A stretch of DNA of 5,461 nt from an uncultured Lysobacterales bacterium. GTDB lineage: Bacteria; Pseudomonadota; Gammaproteobacteria; Xanthomonadales; SZUA-36. The stretch spans positions 1 to 5,461 of the forward strand of contig CALKKN010000098.1 of assembly GCA_937995275.1 (NCBI GenBank), written 5' to 3'. Of the stretch, positions 1 to 5,461 are shown piece by piece. Each line of letters begins with the position of its first letter. The stretch's first letter is position 1. Under the pieces are notes generated by a model. The model ran no database searches and was not told where the DNA came from. It saw only the letters and a list, made by a program, of their open reading frames with translations. The position numbers and the translations under genes are program-made.

Positions 1-18
1 CCGCCGCCCTGCCTGTGG

Positions 19-1806
19 TCAGGGTGCCAGGCGCGGCTGGACGAAATTCTCGTCGACCGCCTTGCTCAGTACCTCGGGCGGCAACAGGCCCTGCGCCAGC
101 AGGAAATCGTGGAATTCGCGCTGGTCGAACCGGTCCTTCAGACGCAGTTCGGTCTGCGCGCGCAGCGCCTGCAGGTTTTCGTAGCCGTAGTAGTAGGCCG
201 TGGCCTGCGCCGGTGAGCGGAACGTGTAGCGGTCAATTTCCGTCTGCGCGTTCAGATCGTCCTCGACGACGTCCTCCATCAGTACGCGCTTGGCCTCCTC
301 GGCGCTGATCAGGCCGAGGTTCAGCATCGGGTCCAGCCAGATGCGTGCGGCCCGCAGCAGCCGCGCCCGCAGCGACAGCAGCTGGCCGTCGAGCGGCATG
401 TAGGGCTTGGCGATGGCTTCTGCGTACAGCGCCCAGCCCTCGACGTTGGCGGAATTGAAGGCGAACAGCGCCCGCGCGGTGGACACCCCGCCGCGCAGCA
501 TGCTCGTGAACTGCATCTCGTGGCCCGGCCGCGCCTCGTGCGCCGACAGGGTCCACATTTGGGCCGGGAAGGCGTAGTCGCTGGTTGGCCAGTTGCCATC
601 CTCGTCGGGCTGCAGATTCGGCACGATGAATTCGGGAAATTCGCCGGTGTTGCCGATCAGGCGCGGCACGTCGAGGTGGGCGGCCGGCTGCTGGGCGGTC
701 TCGGCCGGCGTGGCCATCCGTACCCGGGCCGGTTCGTCCGGCAGGGTGACCAACCGCTCCTGCTCAATGATGCCGTCCAGCGCCACCATGACTTCCTGAT
801 AGGCAGCCATCAGCTGATCACCGGGCACCTGCTCATCCTTGAGGCGCAGGATCACTTCACGGTAGTCGGTGGTGTCGAATCCTTTCTCGGCGGCCACCAG
901 CGGGGCCAGCGCCATCATTTCATTGCGGATATTGGTGAAAGCCACCTGCCCGGTGCGAATCAGCTCTTCGGGCGCGGCGTAGACCCCGTAGTTCCTGAGC
1001 TGCAGCTCGTAGAGCTCCCGCGGCAAGGCCGCCTCGCTGCGGGTGTTGGGAACGATGTTCTCCGTCACCCAGGCATTAAAGGCGGTCAGCTGGCCGGCCA
1101 GCAGCGCGAGATCCTCTTCGTAGCCTTCGAGATCGGTCGCCGCGAACAGGGCGTTCAACCCCTCGATCATGACTGGTGCGCGTTCGAGGTCCTGCTCCAC
1201 CTCGCCGATAAAGGGCTCGATCAGCCCCGGCACGCCCATCCTCTCGGTCAGGCGCTCCTTGGCCAGCTCCGTAATGGGGTCGTAACCTTCGGCCAGCCCG
1301 GTGTACTTCTTCAGCCGCACCAGGGCTCCGCGCTGCCGCTCGGGGGGCACCTGCTTGTCCAGCAGACCGTTGAAGCCGGCGAAAATCAGGCCGGTCAGGT
1401 TGCCGTAGGGCAAGACGCGTTCGTAATTGACGGTATTCGTTTCCATGTTGTCCCGGGTGGCCTGCAGCATGATTTCGATGTCCTGCCGCACGCGCGGGTC
1501 TTCCTCTATCGCGAGCAACTCGTTCAGGTAGGCGATCTTGGCCTCGTCCACCGCCATCTGCCGTTCATAGAGATTTTCCCGTAGGTCGAAAACTTCTTCG
1601 TCGTAACCGCTGATGCCCATCTGGCCGACGAATTCGGGCGCGAACTTGGCCGACATGTCCATCACCTTGTAGGCAATCTCGTTCGATCGTTGCACCCATT
1701 CAGGGGTGAAACCGGGCGTGGTCTGAGCAACGGCGGCAGACGCCGTCATGGCCAGGCACAAAGAAAGGCAGCGCAGCGCTGTCCGGGCGAAGCGGTTCGG
1801 ATGCAT
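19..1806 (-). CDS. Exported DUF885 family protein (putative metallohydrolase)
   Basis: The 595-residue product has the usual length of the DUF885 family. A Sec signal peptide is visible: basic start (R5, R8, R12), hydrophobic stretch to about residue 24, and an AVA-Q cleavage site near residue 27, so the protein should be periplasmic or outer-membrane associated. The family signature HEARPGH lies at residues 423-429 and is followed by EGWALYAE at 456-463. This His-Glu...His plus downstream Glu arrangement resembles zinc metallopeptidases, so a peptidase or related hydrolase activity is inferred; the substrate is unknown. The ATG at 1806 is supported by a GAGGA box six bases upstream and by the signal peptide starting immediately. 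The frame is intact with both motifs present, so it does not look like a pseudogene. It is transcribed away from the oxidoreductase gene at 1960; what follows its stop lies outside the window. Family call is firm, function is not. Confidence 0.93.
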   Translation of the reverse strand: MHPNRFARTALRCLSLCLAMTASAAVAQTTPGFTPEWVQRSNEIAYKVMDMSAKFAPEFVGQMGISGYDEEVFDLRENLYERQMAVDEAKIAYLNELLAIEEDPRVRQDIEIMLQATRDNMETNTVNYERVLPYGNLTGLIFAGFNGLLDKQVPPERQRGALVRLKKYTGLAEGYDPITELAKERLTERMGVPGLIEPFIGEVEQDLERAPVMIEGLNALFAATDLEGYEEDLALLAGQLTAFNAWVTENIVPNTRSEAALPRELYELQLRNYGVYAAPEELIRTGQVAFTNIRNEMMALAPLVAAEKGFDTTDYREVILRLKDEQVPGDQLMAAYQEVMVALDGIIEQERLVTLPDEPARVRMATPAETAQQPAAHLDVPRLIGNTGEFPEFIVPNLQPDEDGNWPTSDYAFPAQMWTLSAHEARPGHEMQFTSMLRGGVSTARALFAFNSANVEGWALYAEAIAKPYMPLDGQLLSLRARLLRAARIWLDPMLNLGLISAEEAKRVLMEDVVEDDLNAQTEIDRYTFRSPAQATAYYYGYENLQALRAQTELRLKDRFDQREFHDFLLAQGLLPPEVLSKAVDENFVQPRLAP

Positions 1807-1812
1807 AAAAAG

Positions 1813-1817
1813 TCCTC
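1813..1817 (-). promoter_or_regulatory. Ribosome binding site of the DUF885 gene
   Basis: On the minus strand GAGGA sits six bases before the ATG at 1806. Spacing and sequence are near ideal, and this fixes the start of the DUF885 gene. Confidence 0.75.
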
Positions 1818-1948
1818 GATTTGCGGTGGCGCAAGGCTACACCGCTCAGGTGTCCAGGTCATGGGCGATTGGTCATGGTGGTGTGCAGCGGGGTAGCGCC
1901 CGCACCGGCCGCGTCATTTCGTTATATGCTTGGGACATGGACAGGCAC

Positions 1949-1953
1949 GGGAG
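1949..1953 (+). promoter_or_regulatory. Ribosome binding site deciding the oxidoreductase start
   Basis: GGGAG lies six bases before the ATG at 1960. It favours that ATG over an in-frame TTG at 1930, which would put ten extra residues before the Tat signal and has no comparable site. Confidence 0.7.
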
Positions 1954-1959
1954 TTCGCC

Positions 1960-3111
1960 ATGAGCAACATTCCGCAAGATTCCACCGCCCCGGAAATCAT
2001 CGATGCAGGCCGACGCCGCCTGCAGGGCGCTGCCGGCGCCAGCGTCGCCACGGCCACCCTGGCAGGGGTGTTTCCCGGGTCCGCGGGAACGCTTCGCGCA
2101 CAGCCGTCGGCCACCCTGCGCTGGGGCGTCGTCGGTACCGGCGGCATCGCCAACGGCATGGCGCCCCGCATCCAGGAAGCGAGCGGCGCCGAGTTGGCGG
2201 CGGTTTCCAGCCGCCGCATGGAAACGGCGCGGGAATTTGCGGACCGGCACGGCGTTGGCCGCGCCTTCGATTCCTGGCAGGACATGCTCGACTGGGATGG
2301 GGTCGACGCCATCTACATCGCCACGCCCACCAGCGTGCGCGAGGAGATTGCGGTCGCGGCAGCCAGCGCCGGCAAACACGTGCTGGGCGAGAAACCGTTC
2401 GCCAACCTGCCTTCGCTGCAGCGGATCACTGCCGCCTGCCGCACCCACGGCGTCGGCTTCATGGACGGCACGCACTTCGTGCACGAGCCGCGCACCGCGC
2501 ACATCAAGGCGCGCATGCAGCAGGATGTCGGCTGGCCCTGGTCGGTGGCCTCGGCGTTCCAGTTTCGGCTGGACGATACCGGCAATATCCGGTTGCGGCC
2601 GGACCTGGAGCCTTACGGCGCTATCGGCGACACCGGCTGGTACACCATGCGTGCGGCCGTCGAATACATCGCGCCGGGGGTCGGGATCGCCTCCTGCGAG
2701 GGATTCATGCGACGTCATCCCGAGACCGGCGCCTGCGTCAGCGGCAGCGGCGTGATCCGGTTCGACGACGGTTCGACCAGCACCTGGAACTGCGGATTCG
2801 AGTCCGGCGCCGGCGTGCAGGACCTGCGAATATCGGGCACCGAGGCCGTGATCCGGCTCGACGATTTCCTGCGCTCACGCCGAGACGACCATGCCGGCGC
2901 CTACGAATACCGCACGGGCTGGAGGGACCGCGAGGAAGTCGTGGTGCCCGCCCCCAGCCGCGGTTCAACCCTGATGTTCGAGGACTTTGCCGCCATGGTC
3001 GGCGACCCGGACTGGCAAGAAGCCAGCATCCGCGCCAGCGAGCGCACCCAGGAGTGGCTGGATGCGATCTGGAACAACGCCCTGGCGAACGAGGCGAAGG
3101 GCCAGGCCTGA
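1960..3111 (+). CDS. Tat-exported Gfo/Idh/MocA family oxidoreductase
   Basis: The 383-residue product is an NAD(P)-dependent oxidoreductase, probably acting on a sugar or polyol. Residues 18-45 look like a twin-arginine signal: RRR at 18-20 followed by LQ, an Ala/Gly-rich hydrophobic stretch, and a likely cleavage after LRA at 45-47. A Rossmann fingerprint GVVGTGGIA follows at 56-64 and the family EKP motif at 144-146, in KHVLGEKPFAN. The second domain carries FMDGTHFVHEPRT (167-179) and GAIGDTGWY (220-228). These resemble, from memory, the bacterial and plant subgroup with FMDGTMW..PRT and GALGDAGWY rather than classical inositol dehydrogenases. Tat export implies folding with bound cofactor before transport, as known for glucose-fructose oxidoreductase of Zymomonas. 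The gene stands alone, divergent from the DUF885 gene and convergent with the next one. The exact substrate cannot be read from the sequence. Confidence 0.93.
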   Translation: MSNIPQDSTAPEIIDAGRRRLQGAAGASVATATLAGVFPGSAGTLRAQPSATLRWGVVGTGGIANGMAPRIQEASGAELAAVSSRRMETAREFADRHGVGRAFDSWQDMLDWDGVDAIYIATPTSVREEIAVAAASAGKHVLGEKPFANLPSLQRITAACRTHGVGFMDGTHFVHEPRTAHIKARMQQDVGWPWSVASAFQFRLDDTGNIRLRPDLEPYGAIGDTGWYTMRAAVEYIAPGVGIASCEGFMRRHPETGACVSGSGVIRFDDGSTSTWNCGFESGAGVQDLRISGTEAVIRLDDFLRSRRDDHAGAYEYRTGWRDREEVVVPAPSRGSTLMFEDFAAMVGDPDWQEASIRASERTQEWLDAIWNNALANEAKGQA

Positions 3112-3138
3112 ACCGGTACGGCGGAGCACTGCGGCCGA
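3112..3138. other. Short convergent intergenic gap
   Basis: The stop codons of two convergent genes lie 27 bases apart. No stem followed by a T-run is visible on either strand. A perfect ten-base palindrome, CGACTAGTCG (3136-3145), overlaps the TAG stop of the minus-strand gene, but it is too short and lacks a T-tract, so I do not call it a terminator. Confidence 0.5.
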
Positions 3139-4158
3139 CTAGTCGTCGAGGCAATCGCGTTCGAACGCCCTCAGCAGTTTGTCCTCGTCGGCGGCCTTGT
3201 CGAAGAAACCGGCCAGGTAGTCCGCCGCTTTCTCCGCGTCCTTTTCGGTCAGGCCCGGAGTTCTCCAGATCAGCTCGAATATGTCGTTCCGCCGGGCATT
3301 CACGTGCTGGATCGCGGCGCGCAGGGTTTCTGAATCGGTGCAGAAACCCCGGTAGCGCCGCTGCCTGACCGACCGCAGGCGCATTATCGGCAACGGCCTG
3401 GCGTAGGAAGCGTTGACGATGCCGGCCAGGTCGAAGTCGTACGGGACGTAGTAGATCGCCTCACCCCGTTCGAACAGGTCGCCGTTGTGGCAGCAGTCGC
3501 CCTCGTTCTCCGCCGTCACGAAGGACCAGTCGGTGTTGCCGATGATGTATTGGAAGACGTAGACCAGGGCCGCCTGACCGGGATCGAGTTGTCCCAGCGC
3601 AATGCCCGGGAGGTCTTTCGGAACGCCGCCCACCCGTGCCGCCAATTGCCGCTTGGGCTCTATGACGAAACCAAAACGCTCGTGCCCGTCGGTCTCAATG
3701 CGGTGCTCCGTGTCCATATACGTTATCCGCAACAACCGCACCCGGTAGCTTACGTCAGACAGCAGCCCGAAAATCCGGTAGGCGAGGTATTCCTCCACGG
3801 CGTTCGCAGCGCCCCTGTCCCCGCCGCGGCAATGCGTGACCAGCTTGAGCCGCTTGAGACCTGCGAAGGTGCCCTCACCGGCCTCGCTGCGCTCGAAATT
3901 CAGCCGCAGCGGCGGAAGCTCGCAGATCTCCACCCGGCTCTTGCCGCGCACGCGGACGTCGATGTCCAGGTCCGTGCCGCCGCTGCGCAATACGAATGGA
4001 AATTCCTCGCGGGATTCCTTGCTGCGGATCACCGAGTGGAGCGGACCGATCAACTGGACATCGACCACCTCGCTATTTTCGAACAGGGGCGTCGCCAAGG
4101 CCGGAGCGGCCATGGCCAGGCACATGCAGGCCAGGAATGATGTGCAGAGATCGGACAC
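3139..4158 (-). CDS. Conserved secreted protein of unknown function, CotH-kinase-like motifs
   Basis: With the GTG start at 4158 the product is 339 residues. A hydrophobic stretch (residues 8-21) ending in ALA-T at 22/23 looks like a Sec signal peptide, though its n-region lacks positive charge. The mature part contains RGKSR (71-75), PPLRLNF (82-88), LKLVTHC (104-110), then GNTDWS (207-212), a CCHNGD segment (222-227) and VPYDFDLAG (238-246). The order of a GNTDW block, an HN pair and a PYDFD.(A/S)G block resembles CotH-type atypical kinase-fold proteins; this is inferred by eye and no activity is known to me for this subgroup. The C-terminal 100 residues are basic and helical, without membrane segments. 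Start choice is uncertain: the frame stays open to an ATG at 4335, but the extra 59 residues are low-complexity and repeat-derived. The gene is convergent with the oxidoreductase and divergent from the gene at 4484. Confidence 0.8.
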   Translation of the reverse strand: MSDLCTSFLACMCLAMAAPALATPLFENSEVVDVQLIGPLHSVIRSKESREEFPFVLRSGGTDLDIDVRVRGKSRVEICELPPLRLNFERSEAGEGTFAGLKRLKLVTHCRGGDRGAANAVEEYLAYRIFGLLSDVSYRVRLLRITYMDTEHRIETDGHERFGFVIEPKRQLAARVGGVPKDLPGIALGQLDPGQAALVYVFQYIIGNTDWSFVTAENEGDCCHNGDLFERGEAIYYVPYDFDLAGIVNASYARPLPIMRLRSVRQRRYRGFCTDSETLRAAIQHVNARRNDIFELIWRTPGLTEKDAEKAADYLAGFFDKAADEDKLLRAFERDCLDD

Positions 4159-4267
4159 GTGCCCATGGTGCCGCCTGCCGCCTGCGTTCGCAATGCACGC
4201 TGTGACCCATCGGCCGTTTGCCCATCTCGAGAGTCCTGGCCGGCCGCAGGGCGAGTCCCTGAGTGGG

Positions 4268-4346
4268 ACCCGGGCCGATTTCCCCAGAGCCCCCCGGGCA
4301 TTTACCCGGGCCGACTCCCCAGAGCTCCCGGGCATTTACCAGGGCC
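4268..4346. repeat. GC-rich tandem repeat, about 2.2 copies of a 34-36 bp unit
   Basis: Read on the minus strand, one copy spans 4313-4346 (34 bases) and a second spans 4277-4312 (36 bases). Each has the order GGCCC(G/T)GG, TAAATG, CCCGGG, a purine/G run, CTCTGGGGA, (GT/AAT)C. The first nine bases of a third copy follow at 4268-4276. The copies differ by a two-base length change and a few substitutions, so they have diverged. Each unit carries CCCGGG on both sides of a six-base spacer (perfect in the copy at 4277-4312, one mismatch in the other), so each could form a short hairpin. The perfect unit is about as likely to act as DNA or RNA structure as to be neutral minisatellite sequence. Confidence 0.8.
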
Positions 4347-4364
4347 GGGTTTGCACCATACAAT
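4335..4364 (+). promoter_or_regulatory. Candidate sigma-70 promoter for the choice-of-anchor B gene
   Basis: TTTACC (4335-4340) as -35 and TACAAT (4359-4364) as -10 are separated by 18 bases. They match the consensus in four and five of six positions. This is the only AT-rich patch in the divergent region. Transcription would begin near 4371, giving a leader of roughly 110 bases. The -35 box is part of the tandem repeat unit. Assigned by eye; no transcript evidence. Confidence 0.45.
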
Positions 4365-4440
4365 GAAAATGAGTCTTGTTCTCACTACCAGGTGCATCCC
4401 CGGAGCAGTCGCCCCACCTCGCGCCACGGATGCCGCCACG

Positions 4441-4458
4441 CAGATCCCGGTGGGTCTG
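4441..4458 (+). other. Small hairpin in the leader of the choice-of-anchor B gene
   Basis: CAGA and CCC, separated by one bulged T, can pair with GGG and TCTG across a three-base loop, giving seven base pairs. The hairpin ends ten bases before the GGAG ribosome binding site. No T-run follows, so it is not a terminator; any regulatory effect is speculative. Confidence 0.35.
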
Positions 4459-4468
4459 CCTCAGACAT

Positions 4469-4472
4469 GGAG
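4469..4472 (+). promoter_or_regulatory. Ribosome binding site of the choice-of-anchor B gene
   Basis: GGAG lies eleven bases before the ATG at 4484, a slightly long but workable distance. The same bases lie inside a six-codon open frame (4467-4487) whose TGA overlaps the ATG. Confidence 0.5.
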
Positions 4473-4483
4473 CGTCCGAACCG

Positions 4484-5461
4484 ATGAAGTCGATCCCCTC
4501 ATTTCTAAAAATTGCCCCGGTTGTATTCCTGGGGACCGTGGCCCTTGCATTGATCGCGTGCAGTGGCGTGTTCGCCCACGATGACAGCATGCCGGGCAAT
4601 GCCCAGATTCCCCCGCACGCCCGGGACACGATGCGCGCCTTTCACGAAGACCATCACCACAACGAGAACCTTTCGGCAGAGGGAATAACCGCTTGCAGTG
4701 GCGGCGTGGCCGGCACCTATCCGTGCTCGAACGTGGACCTGATGGCGTTTCTGCCACTGGCGCAGATCGGCGGCGGCAACGGCAACGACATCTGGGGCTG
4801 GACCGATCCGGTAACCGGCAAGGAATTCGCCATCATGGGCCTGACCACCGGGACAGCGTTCGTAGATATCAGCGATCCCGTCAACCCGGTCTACTACGGC
4901 CACCTGCCGCCGCCCGCAGGCGTCAGCAATTCGAGTTGGCGCGACATCAAGGTCTATGCCGACCATGCCTTCATCGGCAGCGAAGCGCTGGGCAGCGGCC
5001 TGCAGGTGTTCGATCTGACGGTGCTGCGCGACGGGCCTTCGCTGGTGGACGGCTTCGTCGAAACCGCTCATTACACGGGTTTCAGCACTTCCCACAACAT
5101 CGTCATCAACACGCAAACCGGATATGCCTACGCCGTGGGCACCAATAACGGCGTCTGCGCTCGGGGCATCCATTTCGTGGACATCTCTGATCCCGCCAAC
5201 CCGCAGGCCGCAGGCTGCTTTGCCGACGACGGTTACACGCATGACGCCCAGTGCGTCACCTATGCGGGGCTGGACTTTGAACATGCCGGCAAAGAGATCT
5301 GCTTCGCCTTCAACGAGGATACGCTGACCATCGTGGACGTGACCGACAAGGCCGCTCCGGCACAGCTCTCTCGAACCGGATACGCGAACCGGGGCTACTC
5401 CCACCAGGGCTGGCTCACCGAGGATCACCGGTACTTCCTCCTCGGTGACGAGCTGGACGAG
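4484..5461 (+). CDS. Choice-of-anchor B family protein, 3' end cut by the window
   Basis: The frame is open from the ATG at 4484 to the last base: 326 codons, no stop. The sequence follows the choice-of-anchor B family (LVIVD-type repeats, probable beta-propeller) very closely. NVDLMAFLPL (83-92) and NDIWGWTDP (101-109) come first. Three VD(I/V)(S/T)D strands follow at 127-131, 232-236 and 284-288, with YTHDAQC (251-257), YSHQGWLTED (305-314) and a GDELDE end typical of the conserved core. Residues 1-30 form a signal peptide with a lipobox-like LIAC (23-26), suggesting a lipoprotein; cleavage after VFA at 29-31 by signal peptidase I is the alternative. A His-rich stretch, HEDHHHN (54-60), follows. 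Paired Cys at 71 and 81 and further Cys at 225, 245, 257 and 273 suggest disulfides and hence extracytoplasmic location. In this family the anchor varies at the C-terminus, which is outside the window. No enzymatic role is known to me. Confidence 0.95.
   Translation, partial: MKSIPSFLKIAPVVFLGTVALALIACSGVFAHDDSMPGNAQIPPHARDTMRAFHEDHHHNENLSAEGITACSGGVAGTYPCSNVDLMAFLPLAQIGGGNGNDIWGWTDPVTGKEFAIMGLTTGTAFVDISDPVNPVYYGHLPPPAGVSNSSWRDIKVYADHAFIGSEALGSGLQVFDLTVLRDGPSLVDGFVETAHYTGFSTSHNIVINTQTGYAYAVGTNNGVCARGIHFVDISDPANPQAAGCFADDGYTHDAQCVTYAGLDFEHAGKEICFAFNEDTLTIVDVTDKAAPAQLSRTGYANRGYSHQGWLTEDHRYFLLGDELDE

Larger units (their letters stand above)
1807..1959. other. Divergent intergenic region between the DUF885 and oxidoreductase genes
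   Basis: This spacer of about 153 bases must hold the promoters of both divergent genes. The only AT-rich patch is near 1921-1930, where TATATG (1923-1928) could serve as a rightward -10 box, but no good -35 box lies at the right distance. A weak five-base-pair inverted repeat, GCGGG/CCCGC, lies at 1888-1903 with a six-base loop. No recognisable operator or riboswitch was seen. Confidence 0.5.
4159..4483. other. Divergent control region with tandem repeats, no convincing gene
   Basis: These 325 bases separate the CotH-like gene (leftward) from the choice-of-anchor B gene (rightward). From left to right they hold the leader of the leftward gene, a GC-rich tandem repeat (4268-4346), a short AT-rich patch with a promoter candidate (4335-4380), and the leader of the rightward gene with a hairpin (4441-4458). 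Several frames are open here, but their products are rich in Pro, Arg and Gly, cross the repeats and have no family resemblance, so none is called. Confidence 0.65.

Noticed and set aside
520..1584. Long open frame (354 codons) on the plus strand
   Set aside because: It lies antisense to the well-supported DUF885 gene. Its peptide is rich in Gly, Gln, His and Val without any family motif, as expected for a shadow in high-GC DNA.
1821..3368. Open frame of 515 codons on the plus strand, and a 281-codon frame at 1873-2718 on the minus strand
   Set aside because: Both overlap the Gfo/Idh/MocA gene in other frames. Their peptides are Arg/Pro/Gly-rich and lack recognisable domains, while the gene at 1960 carries all expected motifs.
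4291..4312. CCCGGG-spacer-CCCGGG hairpin as a transcription terminator
   Set aside because: The stem is only six base pairs and no T-run follows on either strand. It lies upstream of both flanking genes rather than after one.
4268..4346. Repeat as a CRISPR array
   Set aside because: The units are directly adjacent without unique spacers, number only about two, and no cas genes are present.
4263..4487. Small open frames across the repeat region, including 4263-4487 and 4159-4584 on the plus strand
   Set aside because: Low-complexity Pro/Arg-rich peptides that cross the repeats and overlap the start of the next gene, with no ribosome site or family resemblance.
4505..5428. Open frame of 307 codons on the minus strand
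   Set aside because: It is antisense to the choice-of-anchor B gene, whose protein matches its family throughout. The minus-strand product has no signal or domain I recognise.

Overview
The window holds four protein-coding genes in strictly alternating orientation (-, +, -, +): three complete and one cut off by the right edge. GC is high, G/C dominates third codon positions, and three or four of the products carry export signals. Together with the families present (DUF885, Tat-exported Gfo/Idh/MocA oxidoreductase, a CotH-like secreted protein, choice-of-anchor B), this points to a free-living, high-GC proteobacterium, most likely a gammaproteobacterium related to the Xanthomonadales/Chromatiales/Wenzhouxiangella assemblage. 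The taxonomic guess is inference from gene content only. No RNA genes, insertion sequences, CRISPR arrays, integrases or phage genes were seen.

Layout: 19-1806 (-) encodes an exported DUF885 protein with a complete HExxPGH-type metal-site motif. A divergent spacer of about 150 bases (1807-1959) separates it from 1960-3111 (+), a Tat-targeted NAD(P)-dependent oxidoreductase of the Gfo/Idh/MocA superfamily. That gene converges, with only 27 bases between stops, on 3139-4158 (-), a conserved secreted protein of unknown function. Its motifs resemble a subgroup of CotH-kinase-like proteins. A second divergent spacer (4159-4483, about 325 bases) contains about two copies of a GC-rich 34-36 bp tandem repeat, the best promoter candidate of the window, and a small leader hairpin. 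From 4484 to the right edge (+) runs the N-terminal 326 residues of a choice-of-anchor B family protein, a beta-propeller-like surface protein.

The genes do not form an operon, and nothing in the sequence shows them acting in one pathway. The common theme is export: a periplasmic hydrolase-like protein, a Tat substrate, a secreted kinase-fold-like protein and a surface or lipid-anchored propeller. I found no convincing evidence of a new multi-gene system. The items most worth a second look are the repeat-bearing divergent control region, the uncertain start of the CotH-like gene beside it, and the export of an oxidoreductase whose closest recognisable subfamily is otherwise cytoplasmic-looking.
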